Source of the DNA: Syntrophorhabdaceae bacterium
GTDB lineage: Bacteria > Desulfobacterota > Syntrophorhabdia > Syntrophorhabdales > Syntrophorhabdaceae
Direction: 5' to 3'
Length of the DNA stretch: 58,987 nucleotides
Assembly: GCA_036504895.1 (NCBI GenBank)
Contig: DASXUJ010000073.1
Span: forward strand, 1 to 58,987
In this document: positions 1 through 9,698 of the stretch, piece by piece
Layout of the letters: each line of letters begins with the position of its first letter
Numbering within the stretch: position 1 is the stretch's first letter
Notes under the pieces: generated by a model
Database searches by the model: none
What the model saw: only the letters and a program-made list of their open reading frames with translations
What the model was told of the DNA's origin: nothing
Translations under genes and position numbers: made by a program

Positions 1-53
1 AGCAGCTTCTTGAACAGTACAGAGAAAACGAGACTTCGAAGGGAGAGCGATGA
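1..53 (+). CDS. C-terminal tail of an upstream gene (partial), possibly NuoE-like
   Basis: An open frame entering from the left edge (codons from base 3) ends at TGA 51-53 and encodes a hydrophilic tail ending QLLEQYRENETSKGER. It stops four bases before the NuoF-like start, the tight spacing expected inside an operon. In related operons the gene before NuoF is the 24-kDa NuoE-like [2Fe-2S] subunit, and a charged tail of this kind is compatible with that. The identity is inferred from position only, because no domain is visible. Confidence 0.45.
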   Translation, partial: QLLEQYRENETSKGER

Positions 54-56
54 GCG

Positions 57-1823
57 ATGAAAACTATTAAGGTCGGACTTGGGACTTGCGGCGTCTCCGC
101 CGGTGGAGAGAAGACGTTTGAAGCTATAAAAAACGAGATAGAAAAACAGAATATCCAGGTGATCCTGAAGGAGACCGGGTGTAACGGTATGTGCTATCGG
201 GAGCCTCTTATGGAAGTGATCGATGAAGAGAGCCATTCCTTCCTTTACGGCGAAGTTACCCCGGAAAAAGCAAAAAAAATTATGACCGAGCACATCGTCG
301 GAAACAGCCCGGTAAAAGAGTGGGTTATAAAAAATTCCGTACCATCGTCTGATGATTCTTTCCTCATGAAACAGAAGAGGATCGTGCTCAGGAATTGCGG
401 GATCATCGATCCCAACTCCATTGATGAGTATATTGCAGCCGACGGTTATAAGGCAATCCGGAAGGTGTTGTCCGAATATACGCCGGAAAAAGTCATAGAG
501 ATCATCTCGAACTCGGGTTTGCGCGGAAGGGGCGGCGGTGGTTTCCTTTCCGGGCTCAAATGGAAATTCTGCAGGCAGGCTCCCGGAGACAAAAAGTATA
601 TCATCTGTAACGCCGATGAAGGCGATCCCGGTGCGTTCATGGACAGGAGCACCCTCGAAAGCGATCCCCACTCCGTACTGGAAGGCATGATGATCTGTGC
701 CTACGCCATAGGGGCGGATGAGGCCTATATTTACTGCCGGGCGGAGTATCCCAAAGCGGTGCAGAGGCTCAAAGATCAAATTCGCTCAGCCCTTTCCAGG
801 GGCTTTCTGGGAAAGAACATCTTCGGCTCCGACTTCAATTTTTCGATCAAGATTAAGGAGGGAGCGGGGGCCTTTGTGTGCGGCGAGGAGACAGCCCTTA
901 TCGCTTCAATCGAAGGGAAGAGGGGAATGCCGAGGTTCAGGCCGCCCTTTCCCGCCAACAGCGGGCTCTGGGGAAAACCGACCAATATCAACAATGTGGA
1001 AACCTATGCGAACGTACCCTGGATTATCTTGAACGGTGCGGAGGCATTTTCGTCAATGGGGACCGATGACAGCAAAGGGACCAAGGTATTTGCCCTGGCG
1101 GGAAAGATCGCCCGTGGCGGCCTTGCGGAAGTGCCGATGGGGATCACGATCAATGAAATCGTGTATGAGATAGGCGGAGGCATAAAGGACAACAAGAAGT
1201 TCAAGGCCGTCCAGATGGGCGGACCGTCCGGAGGCTGTATCCCGGCGACTATGGGAGACCTTCAGATAGATTATCAGAAAATAAACAAGACAGGGGCCAT
1301 CATGGGCTCAGGCGGTCTGGTGGTTATGGACGAGACTACCTGCATGGTGGAAATGGCGAAGTTCTTTCTCACCTTCACCCAGGAGGAATCGTGCGGCAAG
1401 TGCACCTTCTGTCGCATTGGGACAAAGCGCATGCTCGAGATCCTCGAAAGGATCACCGACGGCAAGGGAGAAGAGGGAGACGTCGATCTCCTCCAGGATT
1501 TGGCCTATCAAATCAAGAACAATGCGATTTGCGGACTCGGGCAAACAGCGCCCAACCCCGTGCTCACTACACTGAAATATTTTCCCGAAGAATACGCAGC
1601 CCACATACACGACAAGAAGTGCCCTGCCCATAGCTGCTCGGCCCTGATCACTTACGGTATACTTGCAGAGAAGTGCAAGGGTTGTATGGTGTGCGCGAAG
1701 GCGTGTCCCTCCGATGCAATCACCGGAGAAAAAAAGAAAGTTCATGAGATCAACTCCGACCTTTGTGTAAAATGCGGCAAGTGTTTTGAATCCTGCAAGT
1801 TCGGTGCGGTGACAAAAAACTAA
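57..1823 (+). CDS. NuoF-like NADH:acceptor oxidoreductase subunit (FMN, Fe-S)
   Basis: A 588-residue soluble flavoprotein of the NuoF/HydB/HndC type, expected to exchange electrons with NADH through FMN. The order is an N-terminal thioredoxin-like [2Fe-2S] domain (Cys11, 42, 46; the usual fourth Cys is not evident), the Rossmann FMN/NADH site (GRGGGGF near residue 161, NADEGDPGAFMDR near 181), an SLBB segment, the N3-type [4Fe-4S] motif ESCGKCTFCR near 445, and two C-terminal ferredoxin motifs (CKGCMVCAKACP, CVKCGKCFESC). ATG at 57 follows a GGGAGAG ribosome site. The next gene starts 17 bp later, so the two subunits probably form one complex. It is a paralogue of bamH further along the window, with a different N-terminal domain and no C-terminal tail. 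The electron partner (NADP, ferredoxin or quinone) cannot be fixed from sequence. Confidence 0.9.
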   Translation: MKTIKVGLGTCGVSAGGEKTFEAIKNEIEKQNIQVILKETGCNGMCYREPLMEVIDEESHSFLYGEVTPEKAKKIMTEHIVGNSPVKEWVIKNSVPSSDDSFLMKQKRIVLRNCGIIDPNSIDEYIAADGYKAIRKVLSEYTPEKVIEIISNSGLRGRGGGGFLSGLKWKFCRQAPGDKKYIICNADEGDPGAFMDRSTLESDPHSVLEGMMICAYAIGADEAYIYCRAEYPKAVQRLKDQIRSALSRGFLGKNIFGSDFNFSIKIKEGAGAFVCGEETALIASIEGKRGMPRFRPPFPANSGLWGKPTNINNVETYANVPWIILNGAEAFSSMGTDDSKGTKVFALAGKIARGGLAEVPMGITINEIVYEIGGGIKDNKKFKAVQMGGPSGGCIPATMGDLQIDYQKINKTGAIMGSGGLVVMDETTCMVEMAKFFLTFTQEESCGKCTFCRIGTKRMLEILERITDGKGEEGDVDLLQDLAYQIKNNAICGLGQTAPNPVLTTLKYFPEEYAAHIHDKKCPAHSCSALITYGILAEKCKGCMVCAKACPSDAITGEKKKVHEINSDLCVKCGKCFESCKFGAVTKN

Positions 1824-1840
1824 TTATGGAGAGCCCTTAA

Positions 1841-4800
1841 ATGACGACAAATTTCAAGATAACTATAAACGGCAAAGAATTTTCGGCGACTCCCGGACAA
1901 ATGATACTCGATGTTGTTCGGGCGAATCAGGTTGATGACATACCGACCCTCTGTTGGGACGCGAAGCTGCCTCCTTACGGCTCGTGCTACTTGTGTGTAG
2001 TGGAAGTGAAAGGCCTGGAGAAGCTAGTCCCCTCATGCTCGAGCCCCGTGGCCGAAAATATGGTCATCGAGACGAACAATGACAGGATACGGCAGTCGAG
2101 GAAAACTGCCCTCGAATTGCTACTCTCCAATCACTATGCGGACTGTCTTGGCCCCTGCACCCAGACATGCCCTGCGGGCGTGGATGTTCAGGGATACATC
2201 GCTCTTATGGCAATGGGCAAATTCCAGGAAGCAGTGAAGCTGATAAAGCAGACGAACCCCCTCCCGATCGTCTGCGGCAGAGTATGCGTGAGGGAATGTG
2301 AGACCGCCTGCCGGAGGAACAGAGTAGACGATCGGGTAGGCATAGACTACCTGAAACGTTATGCTGCCGACGTGGACCTTGAAAATCCCTGGATTCCGGA
2401 GACTGCGACCCGTAATGGTTATAAAGTTGCAGTAGTGGGCGGCGGACCGGCCGGCCTCACGTGTGCTTATTTTCTGACCCTTAAAGGCTATGGAGTTACC
2501 CTCTATGAGGGTTCGCCACACCTTGGTGGAATGCTGCGATACGGCATCCCCGAATACCGACTTCCCAAGAAGACCCTGGACAAGGAGATAAAGTGGATCA
2601 CTGACCTTGGAGTCGAGGTAAATCTGAATTCCGTGCTCGGGGAGGATTTTACCCTTGATTCACTGAAGGGGAGCGGGTTCAATGCGGTTTTTCTCGCCCT
2701 CGGCGCCCAGAAGGGAAAGGCCATGGGCATACCCGGAGAAGACGAGACCGAGGGTGTTATCCGTGGTGCTGATTTTCTGCGCGGGCTACAGGGAAAAGAG
2801 ATTCCCAAAATATACGGCACCGTGGTAGTAGTAGGCGGTGGCAACACGGCAATCGACGCGGCACGTTCGGCGCTGAGAATGGGCGCGGAGAAGGTGACCC
2901 TCCTCTACCGGCGCACGAAGAAAGAGATGCCTGCCCATGACATGGAAATAGAAGCCGCCCTGGAGGAAGGGGTGGAGCTGATCCAGCTTTCCGCTCCCAC
3001 CGGCATCGTAAAGAAGGATGGGCGCCTCGAGGCGCTTACCTGCATCCGGATGGAGTTGGGAGAGCCCGATGCAAGCGGACGGAGAAGCCCTGTGACCATG
3101 AAGGGCTCGGAATACGATCTCAGATGCGACTTTGCTATCTCGGCCATCGGTCAGGACATAGACCTGGGCACGCTCAAGAGTAATGGCGATCTTAAGACAA
3201 AGTGGGGAAGCGTGATCGTCGCCCGGGAGGGCACGATGGAGACTTCTGTCCCCGGTGTTTTTGCAGGAGGGGATGTAATTACGGGGCCGGCCGTGGCTAT
3301 CGACGCCATAGCCCATGGTAAGATCGCGGCTGAGGCGATAGACGGATACATTCGAAAGGGAAAGGCGGAAGAAGGAATAAAGGGGTTCATCAGCAGGAAG
3401 GAATCATACGGCGAAATCCCGGAGAGCGAATTTTCCCTGATGAAACCGATCGCGAAGGAGAAGATGGCCGAGCTTCCCGTGGCCGCCCGTATAAAAACAT
3501 TTGAGGAAGTAGAGACCGGTTTTACGGCGGCACAGGTGGCACAGGAGACGGCTCGTTGTCTGGAGTGCGGCTGCACCGCTTATTTTGATTGCGATCTACG
3601 AAAATTTGCATCCGATTTCAATGTCGATATCTCGAGATTCATGGGCGGCGTGCGTCAGCACAAGGTCGATCAGACCCATCCGTTTATCTCTCTCGATCCG
3701 AACAAGTGCATCAACTGCGGCCGGTGTGTGAGGACGTGCTCCGAGATCCTGAAGGTCTCGGCCCTCGGCTTTATCTCCCGGGGTTTTAAATCCGTAGTAA
3801 AGCCGTCCATGGAGAAGAGACTCCTCGACACCACGTGCATCTCCTGCGGTAATTGTGTGGCCGCATGCCCTACGGGAGCCATAACCGAAAAACTGCCGTA
3901 CTCCAAGCCGGGACCATGGGTTTCGGAGGAGATAGGATCGATCTGCAGCTTCTGTTCCATCGGCTGCAACCTGAGTTATAAAGTCTTCGGCGATCATATC
4001 TTTACAGTTCAGAACGTGAACGGTACGTCCCATAATAAGGGCTATCTCTGCTCAAAGGGACGATGGGGATATCGGTATATGCTGGAAGGGGACAGGATTT
4101 CTGCCCCTGCAATCAAGAAAAAGGGCGGCCACGTGACGGCTACGTGGGATGAAGCCTTCGATGTTGCAGCGAGTCGGCTGAAATCTATTATAAGTACCCA
4201 TGGACCGGAGGCCGTTGCGGTATTCGGCTCCCCCCGTATGACAAATGAAGAGCTTTATCTGCTTCAGAAATTCGTGCGGACCGGACTTAAGACAAATAAT
4301 ATAGGGAGTTTCAGCAATCTCTTGAACGGCGTCGAGCAGGATGCCCTCGACGACGTGTTCGGCATTACCGCCTCCACGACGACGATGGATGAGCTGGCGC
4401 AGGCCGATGTGGTGCTCGTGGTCAACGCGGACCTTTCGGAGGAGAACCTTATTGCCGAGCTCAAGGTAAAAGCGGCACAGAAGACAGGTACCCGCCTCGT
4501 GACGGTGAATTCTTCCGAAATTCCTCTCAATAAATTCTCCGATTTGTGGATCGATGCCAAAAGAGGTGCAAACTCGGCCCTCCTGCAGGGTCTTGGCAGG
4601 GCGGTAATAGAGAAGGGGACTGCGGACATGGAATATATCGGGAAAAAGACGGAAGGTTTTGAGGAATTTAAGGATTCCGTCGCTTCCATGGATGTGGCGA
4701 AAGTCTCCTCCATGACCGGAGTGGATGCCGAAAAGCTCTCCCTCCTTTACGACCTTCTGGCAAAGCCCGAACTCAATGTGATCGTGCTTTACAATATCGA

Positions 4801-5602
4801 TTCTCCATGGGAAAAGTCGAAAAACGATCTTAAAGCGATCGGTAATTTTCTGATGCTTACGGGAAGGGTCGGCAAACCGGGCAACGGTGTGATAATTCTG
4901 AGAGATTTCTCCAATTCGGAGGGTCTCTTCGACATGGGCGCAGATTCCCGTTACCTGCCCGGCAATGTAACATTAAAGGACAGCGCGGGGATCAAGGACG
5001 TGGGAGCCCATTGGAATTTCGACCTGAAGGGCATCTTTAAGCCGATAGATCTGAAAGAGGAGATGGACAAGGACCGGATCAAGGCCCTGCTGATCTTTGG
5101 GGAGGATCCGCTCGCAGAAACAGTGAACCTCGGACTCACCGGAGGCGCTGAGTTCGTGCTCGTGGTGGATACCGCCATGACGGCCACCGCCTTCGAGGCC
5201 GATGTGATATTACCGGCATCCCTGCCTATAGAAACGAGCGGTACGATGACGAGCTGCGACCGGAGGGTCCAGCGCACCGCAAAAATATTCGAGCCGCCTG
5301 CGGGGATGGAGACGTGGCAGATTATCGCCGCCCTTGCCAACCGCCTGGGAATGGAGACACGCTGGAAGTCGGTCGAGGCGATTACCCGCGAGATAGGAGA
5401 GGTGAATGCGAAATATACCGGTGTCGCGGACGGCGAATTCTGGGGAAAGGATTTCCTCAAAGATCGCTTCATGACGGGCAGCGGATTGGGCAGGTTCAGC
5501 GCCTTCGCGGCCGACGTGGCGCCCCAATCCTCCGGTAAGAAGCCTTACCTTAATTCTGAAAAATTTTTTGAAGTGAAAGTGAGAGAGAGGTTGAGGGGTT
5601 AA
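1841..5602 (+). CDS. NuoG ferredoxin-GltD/NfnB flavin-molybdopterin oxidoreductase-like fusion protein
   Basis: A 1253-residue fusion. Residues 1-100 are a NuoG-type [2Fe-2S] domain (Cys38, 49, 52, 66). Residues 101-510 are a GltD/NfnB-like FAD-NAD(P)H module with CLGPC/CPAG cysteines, GGGPAGL at 200 and GGGNTAID at 332. Two ferredoxin motifs follow (Cys623-633 and Cys666-676), then the [4Fe-4S] motif CSFCSIGC (702-709, with Cys737) and a molybdopterin-oxidoreductase fold to the end. It resembles the alpha chain of NAD-linked formate dehydrogenases, but no Sec/Cys-His pair appears where those enzymes hold their metal ligand; the segment near residues 820-835 reads SNLLNGVEQDALDD, as in NuoG. 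I therefore expect an electron-transfer scaffold rather than a formate dehydrogenase. The gene lies in one operon with the NuoF-like gene, suggesting NADH/NADPH/ferredoxin exchange, possibly bifurcating. Confidence 0.85.
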   Translation: MTTNFKITINGKEFSATPGQMILDVVRANQVDDIPTLCWDAKLPPYGSCYLCVVEVKGLEKLVPSCSSPVAENMVIETNNDRIRQSRKTALELLLSNHYADCLGPCTQTCPAGVDVQGYIALMAMGKFQEAVKLIKQTNPLPIVCGRVCVRECETACRRNRVDDRVGIDYLKRYAADVDLENPWIPETATRNGYKVAVVGGGPAGLTCAYFLTLKGYGVTLYEGSPHLGGMLRYGIPEYRLPKKTLDKEIKWITDLGVEVNLNSVLGEDFTLDSLKGSGFNAVFLALGAQKGKAMGIPGEDETEGVIRGADFLRGLQGKEIPKIYGTVVVVGGGNTAIDAARSALRMGAEKVTLLYRRTKKEMPAHDMEIEAALEEGVELIQLSAPTGIVKKDGRLEALTCIRMELGEPDASGRRSPVTMKGSEYDLRCDFAISAIGQDIDLGTLKSNGDLKTKWGSVIVAREGTMETSVPGVFAGGDVITGPAVAIDAIAHGKIAAEAIDGYIRKGKAEEGIKGFISRKESYGEIPESEFSLMKPIAKEKMAELPVAARIKTFEEVETGFTAAQVAQETARCLECGCTAYFDCDLRKFASDFNVDISRFMGGVRQHKVDQTHPFISLDPNKCINCGRCVRTCSEILKVSALGFISRGFKSVVKPSMEKRLLDTTCISCGNCVAACPTGAITEKLPYSKPGPWVSEEIGSICSFCSIGCNLSYKVFGDHIFTVQNVNGTSHNKGYLCSKGRWGYRYMLEGDRISAPAIKKKGGHVTATWDEAFDVAASRLKSIISTHGPEAVAVFGSPRMTNEELYLLQKFVRTGLKTNNIGSFSNLLNGVEQDALDDVFGITASTTTMDELAQADVVLVVNADLSEENLIAELKVKAAQKTGTRLVTVNSSEIPLNKFSDLWIDAKRGANSALLQGLGRAVIEKGTADMEYIGKKTEGFEEFKDSVASMDVAKVSSMTGVDAEKLSLLYDLLAKPELNVIVLYNIDSPWEKSKNDLKAIGNFLMLTGRVGKPGNGVIILRDFSNSEGLFDMGADSRYLPGNVTLKDSAGIKDVGAHWNFDLKGIFKPIDLKEEMDKDRIKALLIFGEDPLAETVNLGLTGGAEFVLVVDTAMTATAFEADVILPASLPIETSGTMTSCDRRVQRTAKIFEPPAGMETWQIIAALANRLGMETRWKSVEAITREIGEVNAKYTGVADGEFWGKDFLKDRFMTGSGLGRFSAFAADVAPQSSGKKPYLNSEKFFEVKVRERLRG

Positions 5603-5678
5603 CAACCCATAGATCCGGGCCGGTGGTATTGCGACCATGACGGCAGATGTGCTTTACGTGAGTGGAGGTTAATGGTAT

Positions 5679-7739
5679 ATGAGAAGCATGGACTCTTCAC
5701 CGAATATTCAGCGGGTTGAGCAAGAGCTGAAGAAACGGATGCAGGAACTGGAATGTCTCTATAACATCGGCCCGGAAATAACCTCCAAAGGCGAAATTGA
5801 GCATGTTCTTACGAATCTGACGGTACACCTCATCCGGGGGGTCGAATTCCCGGAGATCGCCGCCTCATCGATATGGTTTGACGGAAAGGAGTATTCGGCC
5901 GCTCCCTTACCCAAGGAGCAAGTCGTCGAGTCCCTTACGTCCGATATTGTGGTCGATTCCCAAACGAGAGGCACCGTCGCCATCTACTACAGGAGAAAGG
6001 CGAAATTCCTCGAGGAAGAGCAGAAGATGCTCGACAATATCAGTCAGAGGATCTCGCGGAGCATCAAGCAGCGTGAGCTTCAGGCCGAGGTGCAGAGGTA
6101 CGTGGACGGCCTCGAAGGTCTCGTTAAAAAGAAAATAGAGGAATTGGAGAGCGCCAAGGAGCGCTATGAAAACCTTTTCGAGAGCGTGCCCGTGCCGATT
6201 ACCCTGTCCCGGCTGAATGGAGATATAGTAAAGGCCAATCGCGCATTCTACCGCCTCCTGGGATACGAGGACAGCACCCAGGTGAAGCTGAATTTCGTAA
6301 AGAATCATCTTTTCGAAAATTTGGATGAAATGAGGGCAATTATTCATCAGAAGCTGGCCCAGGAGGGCCAGGTGGTTGGTTTTGAACTCACCATCAGGGA
6401 CAATAACTGGGAATCGATACCCGTCATCGGATCATGCGTATTCATCGATTATGACGGAGAGCGCTGTGTCGAAGCGGTGTATAAGGATATTCGGGTAAGA
6501 AAGGAGCTGGAGAAAAAGCTCAGGGACCAGAATGAGAATCTGGAGAGAAAGGTCAAGGAGCGTACGCTGGACCTCGAGAACCAGAAAGACCTTCTTATGG
6601 CCAAAAACCAGGAGCTCCTGGCCCTTGCGGGGAAGCTCAGGGAAAGCAGGACGCGATTCAAGGCACTTTTCAAGGCTATTACGGACACGGTAGTGGTCAT
6701 TGACAGAAATCTTAACATCCTCATGTCGAACCAGAAAGCCATTGGCTATGAGGGGAAGTGCTATCACAAGGTATTCGGCGGCGAGGCCCAGTGTGAAGAT
6801 TGCCTCGCCCTTCAGGTTGTGAAGGCCAAAGCCCCTGTTACGCAGGAGAAGGCTTTCGGGGACGAGCATTACCTGCTCCAGGCATACCCTATGTTTGATT
6901 CGGACGGAGAAGTAGACGGGATACTGGAAATCTCTCGGGTTATTACAAAAGAGAAGAATATGGGGCGCCAGCTCCTTCAGGCGGATAAACTCGCTTCACT
7001 CGGGCAACTTGTATCGGGAATAGCCCATGAAATAAATAATCCCAACACCTTCATCAGGGGGAACCTGTACATCATTCAGGAGGCAATGAATGACCTTTTC
7101 CCCATTCTCGATCAATTTTCACAATCCCATCCCGATTTCAAAATCGCACGGCTCAACTACGATATCTTTAGAAAGAACGTGCCGGTCCTGATCGATGATA
7201 TGGTAGGGGGTGCGAACAGAATTAAGGGAATTGTGGACGGTCTCAGGAAGTTCGCGAAGCGTGACGAGGGTCTCCTCAACGAGAGCGTAAACCTTAACCT
7301 CGTGGCGGAGAGCTGCCTGCGGCTCGTGGATAATCAGATCAGAAGAACGGCCGATGTCAAAGTGGATTTGCGGACCGATATCCCGCCTGTGGTGGGCAAC
7401 CTTCAGAAGCTCCAGCAGGTTGTGGTCAATATCCTTATTAATGCCTCACAGGCCATCGTCGGTCCGAGGGGCACCATCAGCCTGATGACCGCCTGTAACG
7501 ATAAGGAAGTAATGTTGAAAGTAAATGACGACGGTAAGGGGATGGACGAGCGGACCATAAAGCAGATATTCGATCCCTTCTTCACCACAAAAAGGACCCA
7601 AGGCGGCACAGGCCTCGGCCTCTCTATCGCATATGGCATCATAAAGGAGCATCAGGGCAGGATTGAAGTGGAGAGTAAGACTGGCGCGGGGACTACATTC
7701 TGCATCTATATTCCCAAGGCACCCGAGGAAGGATCATGA
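5679..7739 (+). CDS. PAS-domain sensor histidine kinase
   Basis: A 686-residue kinase with no membrane segment, so probably cytoplasmic. It has an N-terminal GAF-like region (about 20-130), a coiled coil, a PAS domain (about 165-270), a second coiled coil, a second PAS domain (about 330-420) containing a cysteine cluster (GKCYHKVFGGEAQCEDC), a HisKA domain with phosphoacceptor His about 450 (GIAHEINNPNTF) and a HATPase domain with N box (NILINASQAI), DDGKGM and GGTGLGLSI. The Cys cluster resembles metal- or redox-responsive PAS modules common in anaerobes; that role is inferred. ATG at 5679 lies 10 bp after GGAGG. The stop overlaps the next gene by ATGA, so this kinase is translationally coupled to its sigma-54 regulator. 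Confidence 0.9.
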   Translation: MRSMDSSPNIQRVEQELKKRMQELECLYNIGPEITSKGEIEHVLTNLTVHLIRGVEFPEIAASSIWFDGKEYSAAPLPKEQVVESLTSDIVVDSQTRGTVAIYYRRKAKFLEEEQKMLDNISQRISRSIKQRELQAEVQRYVDGLEGLVKKKIEELESAKERYENLFESVPVPITLSRLNGDIVKANRAFYRLLGYEDSTQVKLNFVKNHLFENLDEMRAIIHQKLAQEGQVVGFELTIRDNNWESIPVIGSCVFIDYDGERCVEAVYKDIRVRKELEKKLRDQNENLERKVKERTLDLENQKDLLMAKNQELLALAGKLRESRTRFKALFKAITDTVVVIDRNLNILMSNQKAIGYEGKCYHKVFGGEAQCEDCLALQVVKAKAPVTQEKAFGDEHYLLQAYPMFDSDGEVDGILEISRVITKEKNMGRQLLQADKLASLGQLVSGIAHEINNPNTFIRGNLYIIQEAMNDLFPILDQFSQSHPDFKIARLNYDIFRKNVPVLIDDMVGGANRIKGIVDGLRKFAKRDEGLLNESVNLNLVAESCLRLVDNQIRRTADVKVDLRTDIPPVVGNLQKLQQVVVNILINASQAIVGPRGTISLMTACNDKEVMLKVNDDGKGMDERTIKQIFDPFFTTKRTQGGTGLGLSIAYGIIKEHQGRIEVESKTGAGTTFCIYIPKAPEEGS

Positions 7740-9097
7740 AAAAAGTTATTATAATAGATGACGACCAGGCGGTCCTCAATTATCTGAATATCTTTCTCCT
7801 TCAGGCAGGCAGTTTGGAAGTCACTACCCTGAATGAAAGCAGGCGAGCCTTTGCGGAGTTAAAGGCGAACCAATACGATCTTCTCCTCCTCGATATGGAC
7901 ATGCCGGACGTAACAGGCCTCGATATCCTGAAGATCATTCAGGACAACAATATCGATGTGGAGACGATCGTCCTCACGGGTGTGGAAGACGTGGAGCTTG
8001 CGGTCGCCGCAATGAAGCTCGGGGCCGTGGAGTACCTGACAAAGCCTGTTGATAACGACCGCCTTCTTAACCTCATAAATTCCATATTGGAGAAACGGGA
8101 AATTCAAAAAGGCACCGACCGCGAGCCTTCTTATCCGGAAGGATTGAAGCATAAAGAGGCTTTCAGCAATATCATTACCCAAAACGAGCAGATGTACAAA
8201 ATTTTTTCAGCGGTTGAAAAGATGGCACAGACGGACAGCAGCATCCTGATATGGGGTGAGAGCGGCACGGGCAAGGAGTTGATCGCGAGGGCTATCCACC
8301 GGATCAGCAAGAGGAACCGGGAACCCTTTGTTGCCGTAAATGCGGGCGCCTTTGCGAACGAGCTTTTTTCATCCGAGTTTTTCGGCCACAGCCAGGGGGC
8401 TTTTACAGGCGCCACCTCGAACAAGAGAGGGTTTGTCGAAGAGGCGGATAAAGGAACACTCTTTCTCGATGAAATCGGAGAGCTTGCGTTGCCTATACAG
8501 GTAAAGCTGCTGAGAGTGCTTCAGGAAGGGGAATTTTTCCGTCTCGGTTCTACAAAGAATCTGAAAGTGGATGTGAGAATTATCGCGGCCACAAACAAGG
8601 ACCTCCACGAGGAGATAAAGAAAGGAAACTTCAGGAAAGACCTTTTCTACAGGCTCGATATGAACTCCGTTTTTTTACCGCCTCTCAGGGAAAGAAAGGG
8701 GGATATCCCCGTCCTTGCCCATCATTTTCTTAGAAAATTCTGTGAGCTCAACAATAAAAAAGTCGACAGAATTTCCGATGCGGCCATGAAGCTACTCTCC
8801 CGGTACGATTACCAGGGGAATGTGCGAGAGCTGATGAATATCATCAACAGCGCTGTAATCATTGAATCTGCCGGAGAAATCCGCAGAAAATCACTACCCA
8901 ATTATTTTCTCGAGAACACGCCATCCCTGGAGGGAGGATTCACCGATGTGCCTCTCAAGACTCTCTCCGATATCGAAAAAGAACATATCGCAAAAATCGT
9001 TGAATATACCGGAGGCAACAGGACAAAGGCAGCCCAGATCCTGGGAATATCGAGGGTGAACCTCATTTCAAAGATAAAGAAATATCTCATAGAGTGA
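7736..9097 (+). CDS. Sigma-54-dependent NtrC-family response regulator
   Basis: A 453-residue transcriptional activator: receiver domain (1-120, phosphoacceptor Asp53 in LLLDMDMPD), AAA+ domain (about 145-375) with Walker A GESGTGKE, the sigma-54 contact loop GAFTGA and a Walker B-type DEIG segment, and a C-terminal Fis-type helix-turn-helix (NRTKAAQILGISRVNL). It overlaps the kinase by 4 bp and is its obvious partner. Because GAFTGA is intact it should open sigma-54 promoters. I found no convincing -24/-12 element upstream of bamB, so its target is unknown; a bam or electron-transfer target is only a positional guess. Confidence 0.93.
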   Translation: MKKVIIIDDDQAVLNYLNIFLLQAGSLEVTTLNESRRAFAELKANQYDLLLLDMDMPDVTGLDILKIIQDNNIDVETIVLTGVEDVELAVAAMKLGAVEYLTKPVDNDRLLNLINSILEKREIQKGTDREPSYPEGLKHKEAFSNIITQNEQMYKIFSAVEKMAQTDSSILIWGESGTGKELIARAIHRISKRNREPFVAVNAGAFANELFSSEFFGHSQGAFTGATSNKRGFVEEADKGTLFLDEIGELALPIQVKLLRVLQEGEFFRLGSTKNLKVDVRIIAATNKDLHEEIKKGNFRKDLFYRLDMNSVFLPPLRERKGDIPVLAHHFLRKFCELNNKKVDRISDAAMKLLSRYDYQGNVRELMNIINSAVIIESAGEIRRKSLPNYFLENTPSLEGGFTDVPLKTLSDIEKEHIAKIVEYTGGNRTKAAQILGISRVNLISKIKKYLIE

Positions 9098-9561
9098 TTT
9101 CATGCACAGGCACGCCTGAACGTGGTAACCCCCGATGCGCAGTTCCATGCCCCATTTTGGTCCGGTGAATTATCACTGACGTCATGCCGCACTAATTCTG
9201 GCGCCTCTTTTTTGAATAAATTCCTGCCCTGACCCTTTACAAACACTTATGTCGGTTATAAATTCCCGTTGGAGACTAATCTTATGATGATTATTTTGAG
9301 CCCTATTCCCAAATGCCTGCCGATGGAGTGTGCCTTCTGCGGTGCCTAATTAGCGATGCGGCTTTTCACGGAACGGTCATGCCGGTAATGGGCGGTGCGC
9401 GGTTTTTAGAGGGCCTTTTAGATGGCCTGCACCACATTTTTGACGTTTCATTAAGATGAAGTCTCTCTTAAATAAGATTCACCAGTTGGTTGTCCTTTCA
9501 TGTGATGGGACCGGCCGTTGGATTGTCTTGCGCTCTTCGGGTCGTTTTATGGGGTTCTAGT

Positions 9562-9581
9562 GGACCGGTCATAACCGGCCC
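9562..9581 (+). other. Hairpin in a 600-bp gene-free stretch
   Basis: The gap 9098-9698 contains no credible gene. Its only clear structure is a short inverted repeat, GGACCGGT with loop CATA and ACCGGCCC (one mismatch in 8 pairs). There is no T-run after it, so it is more likely an operator or a weak RNA stem than an intrinsic terminator. No promoter consensus was found that I trust. Confidence 0.35.
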
Positions 9582-9698
9582 CGCCTTTGACGAGTTGCGG
9601 AGGCGTCAACCGACCGTCGGGCGCAAAGGCCTTCCGGGTTTCAGGTAAGTTCGTATTGGGATTTAATAAGCTGAATACTGCTCTATGGGACGGCAAAA

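Noticed and set aside
1841-5602. Naming the fusion gene formate dehydrogenase
   Set aside because: No Sec codon or Cys-His pair is found at the metal-ligand position, and the local sequence is NuoG-like.
9098-9698. Possible RNA gene in the 600-bp gap
   Set aside because: No tRNA-like cloverleaf, terminator with T-run or conserved RNA motif could be recognised; only a short hairpin is visible.
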